DNA of 5,094 bases from a bacterium. GTDB lineage: Bacteria > Blakebacterota > Blakebacteria > Blakebacterales > Blakebacteraceae. The notes under the pieces are model-generated. The model saw only the letters and a list, made by a program, of their open reading frames with translations. It did no database searches and had not been told where the DNA came from. The stretch spans positions 1 through 5,094 of the forward strand of contig JALGWK010000148.1 in assembly GCA_025774205.1 (NCBI GenBank), written 5' to 3'. Shown one piece after another: positions 1 through 5,094 of the stretch (its first letter is position 1; every line of letters starts with the position of its first letter). A program made the position numbers and the translations under genes.

Positions 1-844
1 GGTACCACCGCTCGGTCTGGAAGCCGGAGTCGAGGACCGCCTGGGTGATGCCGTTCGCCCAGGGACCGATGATCCCGTAGGAAGTGCCGGTCACCCAGCC
101 GGGATCGGCGTTGCACCAGTAGATATCGTCGGGCTGAAGGTCTAGGACCCATTTGGCAGTGAGGTACTGGGAGATGAGCGAGTAGTGAACGTGCTGGGCA
201 CCTTTCGGCTGGCCGGTGGTCCCGGAGGTGTAGTGGAGCACCGACGGCGTCTCGGCCGTGGAAGGGTATGCTTCGAACTCCTCGACCCGGGGCATGCTGT
301 CAAGATCGAAGACCTCTTCCAGTTCGCGTGATTTCTCAGGATCACCATCAACCACGATGATGTGCTTCAGGTCGGGCAGAGAGTCGCGGATCTTTCGGAT
401 CTTGGCGACGTGCTTGCGCTGGGTGAAGATCGCGGATGTTCCGGCCGGTCCCAGGCGCTGGTGGAGCGATTCGTCACCGAAGGCGGAGAAGAGGGGCTGG
501 GCGATCCCGCCCATCTTCAGGATGCCGAGAAAGGAGAGGTAAAGTTCGGGCACCCGGTCGAGGAAGAGGCAGATCCGGTCACCCGGTTCGAGACCGAGAT
601 CCTTCAGGTAGTTCGCGATGGTATTGGTGAGAACCCGCATGTCATCGAAGGTATAGGTCCGCTCATCACCGGCGGCGTTCTCCCAGATGAAGGCGGTCTT
701 CTCCGCCAGCCCTTTCTCACAGATCCGGTCGGTGCAGTACCAGCCGATGTTGATGACATCACCCTGGCTGTATTCGAGTTCCTTCTCCGACAGTGCCCAG
801 TCGAAGCCGATGAGTTGCTCCTCGTACGAGCCGATATTCGACAT
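1..844 (-). CDS. acsA: Acetyl-CoA synthetase, AcsA type (N-terminal 281 residues; runs off left edge)
   Basis: This ATP-dependent acyl-CoA ligase of the AMP-binding (ANL) superfamily most likely converts acetate, ATP and CoA to acetyl-CoA, AMP and PPi in the cytoplasm. The reading frame is open for 281 codons from ATG at 844 to the window edge. The phosphate-binding signature TSGTTGQPKG lies at residues 206-215, preceded by LHY as in Bacillus AcsA. The block YWCNADPGWVTGTSYGI at about 242-258 is diagnostic of acetyl-CoA synthetases rather than long-chain ligases. Residues about 110-121 (ILKMGGIAQPLF) also fit AcsA. The family is about 570 residues long, so roughly the N-terminal half is present; the C-terminal lid domain with its catalytic, acetylatable lysine is outside. 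The start is supported by GAGGAG at 853-858, 8 nt upstream. It lies 34 nt downstream of acpS on the same strand, probably co-transcribed. Activity on propionate or another short acid cannot be excluded. Confidence 0.9.
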   Translation of the reverse strand, partial: MSNIGSYEEQLIGFDWALSEKELEYSQGDVINIGWYCTDRICEKGLAEKTAFIWENAAGDERTYTFDDMRVLTNTIANYLKDLGLEPGDRICLFLDRVPELYLSFLGILKMGGIAQPLFSAFGDESLHQRLGPAGTSAIFTQRKHVAKIRKIRDSLPDLKHIIVVDGDPEKSRELEEVFDLDSMPRVEEFEAYPSTAETPSVLHYTSGTTGQPKGAQHVHYSLISQYLTAKWVLDLQPDDIYWCNADPGWVTGTSYGIIGPWANGITQAVLDSGFQTERWY

Positions 845-878
845 ACTCTGTTCTCCTCGTTCCGTCCCGGTTAGCCGT

Positions 879-1343
879 TCAAGCTTCCAGAATCACATAG
901 GCCATCGCCATGGTCGCCGTATGCGAGAGCGAACAGTGAATGGTCGCGACGCCGCGCTCGTCGGCAAGGTCCTTCATACTCCCGCGCAGTTCCATGAATG
1001 GCGCGCCGTCTTCATCCACGCCGATCTCGATGTCGAGCCAGGAGAAGTCCTTGTCGGGGACTCCCCCGAGTGCCTTGATGACAGCCTCCCGGGCGGCGAA
1101 CCGCGACGCGTAGTGCTCGACCGGGGACCTCTTCCTCTCGCAGTATTCGATCTCCGGCCGGGTGAATACGGCATCCCTGAACCCGCTGTCTTCCTTCGCG
1201 AGTTCCCGCACCATGCGGTCCACGTCGAGGATGTCGCAACCGATTCCGAGGATCTGGGAGATCGTGAGCCCGGCCTTCTGGGATTCTGCCTCGGTCCGGA
1301 GATTCCGGGAGGAAATCTGACCGGGTACCGGACCACTCAACAT
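879..1343 (-). CDS. acpS: Holo-[acyl-carrier-protein] synthase (AcpS)
   Basis: AcpS transfers 4'-phosphopantetheine from CoA to the conserved serine of apo-acyl carrier protein, which switches on fatty-acid synthesis. The 154-residue product has the family core in order: ILGIGCDIL (31-39) with Mg-binding Asp37, VFTRPEIEYC (59-68), YASRFAAREAVIKALG (78-93) with metal-binding Glu86 and Lys90, WLDIEI (102-107), and the C-terminal IHCSLSHT (135-142). Typical AcpS proteins are about 120-130 residues and begin just before the GIG motif. This one has about 30 extra residues in front. The start is constrained: the only in-frame ATG/GTG/TTG codons before the core are ATG at 1343 and the next codon, TTG, and an in-frame TGA lies 9 nt upstream of the ATG. 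No strong Shine-Dalgarno sequence precedes it, so a non-canonical internal start is an alternative. It sits 53 nt after the MFS gene and 34 nt before acsA, consistent with an operon. Confidence 0.93.
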   Translation of the reverse strand: MLSGPVPGQISSRNLRTEAESQKAGLTISQILGIGCDILDVDRMVRELAKEDSGFRDAVFTRPEIEYCERKRSPVEHYASRFAAREAVIKALGGVPDKDFSWLDIEIGVDEDGAPFMELRGSMKDLADERGVATIHCSLSHTATMAMAYVILEA

Positions 1344-1396
1344 GATTTGGAGTCAACTCAATTTCGGCAACATGTCAACAGTCATATTCCGTCTTC

Positions 1397-2581
1397 TCAT
1401 GTCGAGCGAAGGGTTCGTAACCGGCGGACCGCGCCGATCCCGAAGAGCGGTCCGAGGGCGAGTATCTGGAAGCTCCAGATCCAGCCGATCGATTCGGTGA
1501 GAAGCGGTATGATCTGGATACTGGCCATGGTCAGCAGGAAGCCGAGGGAAGTCTGCAGGGTGAGCGCAGTCCCGACCGAATGAGCCGGGGCCACCTCGGT
1601 AACCAGGGCGCTGAACTGGGCCGAATCGGCCACTATGAAGAAGCCCCAGATCCAGGCCAGGGGAGCGATCAGCCAGAGGCCGGTTCCGAAGAAGAGGCCG
1701 ATCGTGAGCGCGCACCCTCCGCTGGCCACGAGGCAGAGGGTAACCAGACGTTCCCGACCGATCCGGTCGGCAAGCCAGCCCCCCCAGACACAGCCCGCGC
1801 CGCCGGAGGCAATGGCCCCGAAGGAGATGATCCCGACCGCTCCCGCGGAACCTCCTCCGGACTGGAGGGCGGCCGCGGCCAGGAAGGCCGGGATCCAGGT
1901 CCACATGGCGTAGAGCTCCCACATATGTCCCAGGTATCCGGCTACGGCCAGCCGGGTGGGGCGATGACGCATGACCTCCAACGCCAGTCGCAGATCGAAG
2001 GGACGGCGCTCGAAGGACCAGGGGCCGTCGCGGTATCCGACGGCTACCAGGATGGCGGCCGCCACGGCTCCGCATGACGCGACGGTCACGATCCCCGCCA
2101 GGTCATCCCCCGCAATGGCGCTCACCAGCCACGGTGTCGCCTTGCCGACCGTGAGGGCGCCGACGACGGTACCGATCGCCAGACCGCGGGCCGACCGGAA
2201 CCAGGTCGAGATCATCTTCATCGCCGGCGGATAAACACCGGCCAGGAAGAATCCGGTCAGGAAACGGGCAATGAGGGCGGTGGTGAAACCGGACACTGCC
2301 GCCAACAGCAGATTGGCGGCGGCGGCCAGCAGCACGGCGACCGTGAAGTACCACCGCAGCGGCAGGATATCGGCCAGGTTGAGGAAGGCGGCCGTAAGGG
2401 TGCCGGCGACGAATCCGAACTGGACGATGGTGGTGAGCCAGCCGGTCTGTGAACTGGTCAGGCCCCAGAGCTGCTGCAGCGCCGGGGAGGCGGCGCTGGC
2501 AGTGAACCAGAGCGCCATGCCGAGGAGTTCGGCGATCGAAAGAAGGAGCAGGATGCGCCAGCGCGCCGGGTGCCGGTCCAC
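1397..2581 (-). CDS. Major facilitator superfamily (MFS) transporter, 12 transmembrane helices
   Basis: This is an inner-membrane secondary transporter of 394 residues, the usual MFS size. Hydrophobic segments lie near residues 9-30, 45-68, 77-98, 101-123, 133-155, 161-182, 209-237, 245-268, 280-300, 302-324, 335-360 and 366-386, giving the 6+6 pattern around a polar central loop (about 184-208). Helix 4 carries RFLTGFFLAGVYPP (106-119), a common MFS pattern. The MFS motif A (GxLxDRxGR) is well kept between helices 8 and 9 as GGWLADRIGRERL (267-279), but its N-terminal copy in loop 2-3 is degenerate. The WELYAMWTW stretch (221-229) in helix 7 resembles proteins annotated as nitrate/nitrite or cyanate-type MFS, but the substrate cannot be assigned. 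The start is GTG at 2581; a TAA lies in frame 15 nt upstream and no strong ribosome binding site is visible. It follows the lipoprotein gene by 21 nt, so translational coupling is plausible. Confidence 0.88.
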   Translation of the reverse strand: MDRHPARWRILLLLSIAELLGMALWFTASAASPALQQLWGLTSSQTGWLTTIVQFGFVAGTLTAAFLNLADILPLRWYFTVAVLLAAAANLLLAAVSGFTTALIARFLTGFFLAGVYPPAMKMISTWFRSARGLAIGTVVGALTVGKATPWLVSAIAGDDLAGIVTVASCGAVAAAILVAVGYRDGPWSFERRPFDLRLALEVMRHRPTRLAVAGYLGHMWELYAMWTWIPAFLAAAALQSGGGSAGAVGIISFGAIASGGAGCVWGGWLADRIGRERLVTLCLVASGGCALTIGLFFGTGLWLIAPLAWIWGFFIVADSAQFSALVTEVAPAHSVGTALTLQTSLGFLLTMASIQIIPLLTESIGWIWSFQILALGPLFGIGAVRRLRTLRST

Positions 2582-2602
2582 ATTATCCAGGGGTTAAGTC
2601 CC

Positions 2603-3568
2603 TCACGGTTTCAGGTCGAAGATCGCTGCCTGCAGGACGGCCCGGTCGGTCTCCCGCTGTACGAAGGCGACCAGGCGAACCCGATCGAGGTCGATATGGC
2701 TGTGCCGGCGTAGCTCGGACTCCTTCGAGAGTCTGTAAACTGAGTTATCATCAGGCACCTCATCGAGCCTCGCCTGAGAAGAGAGATAATTGAAAATCTG
2801 GCTCTCGATATGCCGGATGTCTATCTGTCTGGATACCTGAAAGCCGTCCGGGGTGAACTCCACCGGGATACCCCTCGCGCCTCCGATCATGCCCCGAACC
2901 ACCATCTGATACTCCCGAACCTCGCCCGATGGCATGGGCACAACCACCCTCTCCTCAACCACAGCTATCCTGAGCGAGAGCAGATCATCGTAAAACTCGA
3001 TGACCGGCTTCACCTCGACCGAGATATCGAGTAGCGGGCCGTCCTGCTCCACCGACAGGGTGAGTGACACCGGCGGGATCAGTCTCAGCTCCCGGTCGAT
3101 GGCATCCTCCAGTACTTCCATCGACTGCATTATCTCCCTCTTGTACCTGGCCGACTCCATGTAGGCGGCAGCTGATGCTCCAAAGCCGCCGATCGTGTAT
3201 CTGAAACCGGAGACCTGCTGGCCGTTAACGAAGAGGACCCGCCCGAACGATCCCCGCCTGTTGTATTCGGCCCGGTCGGAGGCCGCCCGATTGGTGAGAG
3301 GGCTCTGGTCGATATGATACTCAAGGACCGCCAGGTCCTCGGGCGGATACCTGACCAGCAGACTGTCGACCAGGATCTCCGAGGTCTCCGAATAATCACC
3401 GATATGGATTTCGACCAGCACGGTGCCGTAGGTCGGTCGATCGAAGATATTCCGGATCGTCTCCTCCAGAGAACCGGCGCATGCAGTCAGCGATAACAGA
3501 ATACCCAGGGATGCTGTCAGGGCAGCGATCGCGCGGGCACTGATGTGGATTCCAGTTCGTGTCCTCAA
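2603..3568 (-). CDS. Omp28-like thioredoxin-fold lipoprotein lacking the CxxC active site
   Basis: This is a 321-residue predicted lipoprotein. Arginines near the N-terminus are followed by a hydrophobic stretch (about 11-27) and lipobox LTAC, giving lipidated Cys30, the only cysteine. Residues 49-116 follow the thioredoxin-like layout of Omp28-related proteins: VLVE at 50-53, LAVLEYHIDQSPLTN at 79-93, then VLFVNG at 111-116. The C-terminal part also matches that family's beta-rich domain: VVRGMIGGARG (223-233) and LVAFVQRETDRAVLQAA (299-315). Where relatives carry Cys-x-x-Cys, this protein has SETS (60-63), and the usual cis-Pro before the VxFxNG strand is Arg110, so disulfide chemistry is not expected. 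The function of Omp28-type proteins is largely unknown; a structural or binding role in the envelope is inference. The start is TTG at 3568, with AAGGGA 10 nt upstream, GAGGA 3 nt upstream and an in-frame TGA 9 nt upstream. It is the first gene of the leftward unit. The family call comes from recalled motifs, not a search. Confidence 0.7.
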   Translation of the reverse strand: MRTRTGIHISARAIAALTASLGILLSLTACAGSLEETIRNIFDRPTYGTVLVEIHIGDYSETSEILVDSLLVRYPPEDLAVLEYHIDQSPLTNRAASDRAEYNRRGSFGRVLFVNGQQVSGFRYTIGGFGASAAAYMESARYKREIMQSMEVLEDAIDRELRLIPPVSLTLSVEQDGPLLDISVEVKPVIEFYDDLLSLRIAVVEERVVVPMPSGEVREYQMVVRGMIGGARGIPVEFTPDGFQVSRQIDIRHIESQIFNYLSSQARLDEVPDDNSVYRLSKESELRRHSHIDLDRVRLVAFVQRETDRAVLQAAIFDLKP

Positions 3569-3618
3569 CCGTCCTCAGTCCCTTCCGCAGGCAGTGTGAG
3601 ACTCATGAAGGTTGTAGC

Positions 3619-3627
3619 AGTATACCA
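3619..3627 (-). promoter_or_regulatory. Extended -10 promoter element for the leftward operon
   Basis: Read on the minus strand this is TGGTATACT: the extended -10 dinucleotide TG, one base, then TATACT (5 of 6 matches to TATAAT). No good -35 hexamer is seen 16-18 nt upstream, which is common for extended -10 promoters. Transcription would begin near 3612, giving a leader of about 44 nt before the TTG start at 3568. It is the best sigma70-type match seen in the intergenic region. Confidence 0.5.
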
Positions 3628-3656
3628 CGAACCTATGCCCGGGGAACATGTCGGGG

Positions 3657-3685
3657 TAGTTATCCGTACGTATAGGACTGATAAT
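3657..3685 (+). promoter_or_regulatory. Weak candidate promoter for the rightward lipoprotein unit
   Basis: GATAAT at 3680-3685 matches TATAAT at 5 of 6 positions, and TAGTTA at 3657-3662 lies 17 nt upstream but matches TTGACA at only 3 of 6. A second -10-like hexamer, AATAAT, lies at 3687-3692. The stretch is AT-rich and would give a leader of roughly 60 nt. The position is sensible but the -35 is poor, so this is a candidate only. Confidence 0.25.
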
Positions 3686-3703
3686 GAATAATACCTCTGA
3701 TCG

Positions 3704-3725
3704 GATCCGGATGTTTGAACGGATC
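3704..3725 (+). repeat. 6-bp inverted repeat (possible operator or leader hairpin)
   Basis: GATCCG at 3704-3709 and CGGATC at 3720-3725 are perfect reverse complements separated by 10 nt. The element lies 32 nt upstream of the ATG at 3758 and just downstream of the candidate rightward promoter. It could act as a repressor site or as an RNA hairpin in the leader. There is no T-run after it, so it is not a terminator. A 6-bp pair with this spacing can arise by chance in GATC-rich DNA. Confidence 0.3.
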
Positions 3726-3757
3726 ACAAGCCTCACGGCCTGAAAGGGATCGGGATC

Positions 3758-4633
3758 ATGAACGGAACTCTTCGGAGAGCGGGACGACGACTGCGTTTGC
3801 CGGCAACCTTCATCCTGTCGGCCCTGCTCCTCAGCTCGTGCCTGTTCGGATCGGATATTTTCGGTGTGTCCAACACCCGTCACTCCGCCGAAGAGGACTT
3901 CTCGTATTCGATCGATGTCACCAGTCAGACGAGCTTTCTGCTGCAGGGGATCAACGGGACCGTCGAACTGGACGGTGATCCCGACGCGACCACGGTCGAG
4001 GTCTGGGGCACCAGAAAGGTGAAATCGGAGAGCGTCTCCGACGCTCAACGGAACCTGGAGGACCTCCTGGTGCTGGTGGCCACGACCGCCAACCGGGTCA
4101 CGGTGAGGACCGATCAGCCCGAGAACACGCAGGGTCGCAGTTTTATCGTGAACTACTACATCGTGGTCCCGGAGGATCTCGATGTCCGGGTGGTGCATGT
4201 GAACGGTGGGGTCGAGATCGTATCGCTGGCCGGTGATCTCGATGTCATCTCCACCAACGGCGAGACCCGGATCGACTCGATCTACGGGAACACGGAAGTC
4301 AGTCTGACCAACGGCAGTCTGCGTTTGTGGGAGATGTTCGGCGACGTCGAGGCCGACCTTGCCAATGGAGACGTGAACGCCAGGGTGAATATGACCGGTG
4401 CGGCTCGGTGTGATATAGGAGTCACCAACGGCCAGATCGATCTGTCGGTTCCCTATGCCACCTCGGCCCAGTTCTCCGCGGCCGTGACCAACGGTTCGAT
4501 CAGTCTCGGCTCGGGCTTCAGCCTGACGAACATTCAGAGTACGCCGGTTTCTTTGAGTGGCAATCTGGGCACCGGACTCGGTACCATCCGACTCAGAACC
4601 ACCAACGGGACAATCGAAGTAACCGGTTTCTGA
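3758..4633 (+). CDS. DUF4097-type beta-strand-repeat lipoprotein
   Basis: This is a 291-residue predicted lipoprotein. An arginine-rich N-terminus is followed by a hydrophobic segment (about 15-26) and a lipobox ending LSSC, giving lipidated Cys28. The mature part is a run of short beta strands, most opened by an Asn-Gly turn at residues 66, 149, 167, 185, 203, 224, 245 and 283, typically as TNGxxxL. Spacing is exactly 18 residues across 149-203 and then 21 for two steps, as expected for coils of a right-handed beta-helix. This layout is typical of DUF4097 ('putative adhesin') proteins, whose molecular role is poorly defined. The start ATG has AAGGGA at 3744-3749, 8 nt upstream. It is the first gene of the rightward unit and is followed 11 nt later by another lipoprotein. 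The lipoprotein call is strong and the fold call good; 'adhesin' should not be taken as a demonstrated function. Confidence 0.85.
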   Translation: MNGTLRRAGRRLRLPATFILSALLLSSCLFGSDIFGVSNTRHSAEEDFSYSIDVTSQTSFLLQGINGTVELDGDPDATTVEVWGTRKVKSESVSDAQRNLEDLLVLVATTANRVTVRTDQPENTQGRSFIVNYYIVVPEDLDVRVVHVNGGVEIVSLAGDLDVISTNGETRIDSIYGNTEVSLTNGSLRLWEMFGDVEADLANGDVNARVNMTGAARCDIGVTNGQIDLSVPYATSAQFSAAVTNGSISLGSGFSLTNIQSTPVSLSGNLGTGLGTIRLRTTNGTIEVTGF

Positions 4634-4644
4634 TCGGAGTACCC

Positions 4645-5094
4645 ATGCCGAGACATACGCTTTCGATGGCGGGACCCGCCCTCCTGATCTGGATGGCGGG
4701 TCTCTCTTCCTGTGCTTCCTCGGACCCGAACGTGATCGACCGGATCGGGGATGATGGTGTCCACGAGGTCATCTCCACTGCCCCGGCCCCTCTGCCGGCG
4801 CCTCATCAACTTCGTGAGGAGATGGTTATCGGGGTTGAGTACGGGGAGCAGGGGGAGATGCTCCGCCAACCGCTCGATTACACCATGCTCGAGGATGGCA
4901 CCTATGTGATCCTTGACGGCAACCCGCTCCAGATCCGGCTCTACGACCATGACGGAGTGTTTATCAGGGAGTTCGGCCAGCAGGGGCAGGGGCCGGCCGA
5001 TCTGCGCCAGCACCGGCCCGCCCAGGCCAGCGGCGTCAAACCGATCGGTGACTCGGGTGAGTTCGAAGTCTGGGCCGGCTGGCCGGTGTTCCGT
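4645..5094 (+). CDS. 6-bladed beta-propeller lipoprotein (N-terminal 150 residues; runs off right edge)
   Basis: The frame is open from ATG at 4645 to the window end (150 codons, no stop). Hydrophobic residues 9-20 lead to a lipobox LSSC, giving lipidated Cys23. After a Pro/Ala-rich linker (about 45-53), residues 80-121 form the first blade in the NHL-like style of this family: LEDGTYVILD (82-91), then IRLYDHDGVFIREFGQQGQG (97-116) followed by PADL. That matches the usual 'D..G.iyVlD...rI.vfd.dGkfi..fG..GqGPgef' pattern. Full-length relatives are about 350-400 residues, so less than half is present. The start is supported by GGAG at 4636-4639, 5 nt upstream; an internal ATG at 4666 would remove part of the signal peptide. 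It begins 11 nt after the DUF4097 gene and is probably co-transcribed. The ligand and role are unknown. The call rests on recalled motif patterns. Confidence 0.75.
   Translation, partial: MPRHTLSMAGPALLIWMAGLSSCASSDPNVIDRIGDDGVHEVISTAPAPLPAPHQLREEMVIGVEYGEQGEMLRQPLDYTMLEDGTYVILDGNPLQIRLYDHDGVFIREFGQQGQGPADLRQHRPAQASGVKPIGDSGEFEVWAGWPVFR

Larger units (their letters stand above)
3569..3757. promoter_or_regulatory. Divergent intergenic region between two lipoprotein units
   Basis: These 189 nt separate the divergent starts at 3568 (minus, TTG) and 3758 (plus, ATG). The middle (about 3655-3695) is visibly richer in A and T than the flanking genes, as expected for promoter DNA. It holds an extended -10 element for the leftward unit, a weaker -10-like stretch for the rightward unit, and an inverted repeat in the rightward leader. 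No open frame with a convincing start or coding character was seen in it. Confidence 0.7.

Noticed and set aside
1-6. Window begins exactly at a GGTACC (KpnI) site, suggesting a cloning boundary
   Set aside because: The same hexamer occurs inside the window (for example near 1324, 2168 and 4579), and the acsA frame runs cleanly to the edge, so there is no sign of a junction.
1350-1378. Perfect -35 hexamer TTGACA (minus strand, 1373-1378) just upstream of acpS
   Set aside because: No acceptable -10 lies 16-18 nt downstream (TGACTC or TTGACT at best), and a start there would leave almost no leader before the ATG at 1343.
1356-1378. Two TTGAC direct repeats 22 bp apart on the minus strand upstream of acpS
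   Set aside because: Five-base repeats are short, and no further copies or known bacterial regulator site were recognised.
687-1583. Long plus-strand open frame crossing acsA, acpS and the MFS end
   Set aside because: It spans three genes on the opposite strand that carry clear family motifs, and its own translation has no recognisable domain.
1580-2077. Long plus-strand open frame opposite the MFS gene
   Set aside because: It is charged, proline/glycine-rich, without any recognised motif, and lies fully antisense to a well-supported 12-helix transporter; long open frames opposite GC-rich genes are expected.
3660-3684. TTATC-N15-GATAA inverted repeat in the intergenic region
   Set aside because: The arms are only 5 bp in an AT-rich stretch and overlap the candidate -10; too weak to call an operator.
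3575-4198. Minus-strand open frame of 207 codons across the intergenic region and the DUF4097 gene
   Set aside because: It is antisense to the lipoprotein with a strong lipobox and NG repeats, shows no motif, and would cover the promoter region.
4534-5013. Minus-strand open frame of 159 codons opposite the end of the DUF4097 gene and the beta-propeller gene
   Set aside because: The plus strand has two lipoboxes, good ribosome binding sites and a beta-propeller motif there; the antisense frame has none of these.

Overview
This GC-rich window (roughly 60% G+C by eye) looks like chromosomal DNA from a Gram-negative bacterium. Three predicted lipoproteins with clear lipobox cysteines sit among ordinary metabolic genes. 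The mix of an Omp28-type lipoprotein, a DUF4097 beta-strand-repeat lipoprotein and a 6-bladed beta-propeller lipoprotein, at high GC, suggests the FCB/Gemmatimonadota-like part of the tree. That placement is an inference from gene content only. No mobile element, CRISPR array, tRNA or rRNA was seen.

Layout. Two divergent transcription units face away from a 189-nt intergenic region (3569-3757). Leftward (minus strand), in transcription order: an Omp28-like lipoprotein (3568-2603), a 12-helix MFS transporter (2581-1397), holo-[acyl-carrier-protein] synthase AcpS (1343-879), and the N-terminal half of an AcsA-type acetyl-CoA synthetase (844 to the left edge). Gaps are 21, 53 and 34 nt with no visible terminator, so one operon is plausible. 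Rightward (plus strand): a DUF4097-type lipoprotein (3758-4633), then after 11 nt the start of a 6-bladed beta-propeller lipoprotein (4645 to the right edge). The intergenic region carries a good extended -10 promoter for the leftward unit, a weak promoter candidate for the rightward unit, and a 6-bp inverted repeat in the rightward leader.

How the genes may work together. AcsA activates acetate to acetyl-CoA, and AcpS installs the phosphopantetheine arm on the carrier protein that uses acetyl/malonyl units, so those two fit fatty-acid metabolism. The MFS protein could move an organic anion, but its substrate cannot be read from sequence. The lipoproteins are envelope proteins of unknown role. 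The most notable observation is that the Omp28-like protein keeps the thioredoxin-like framework of its family, but Ser-Glu-Thr-Ser stands where Cys-x-x-Cys is expected and the expected cis-proline is gone. It may be a redox-dead member. Nothing here amounts to a clearly new multi-gene system.
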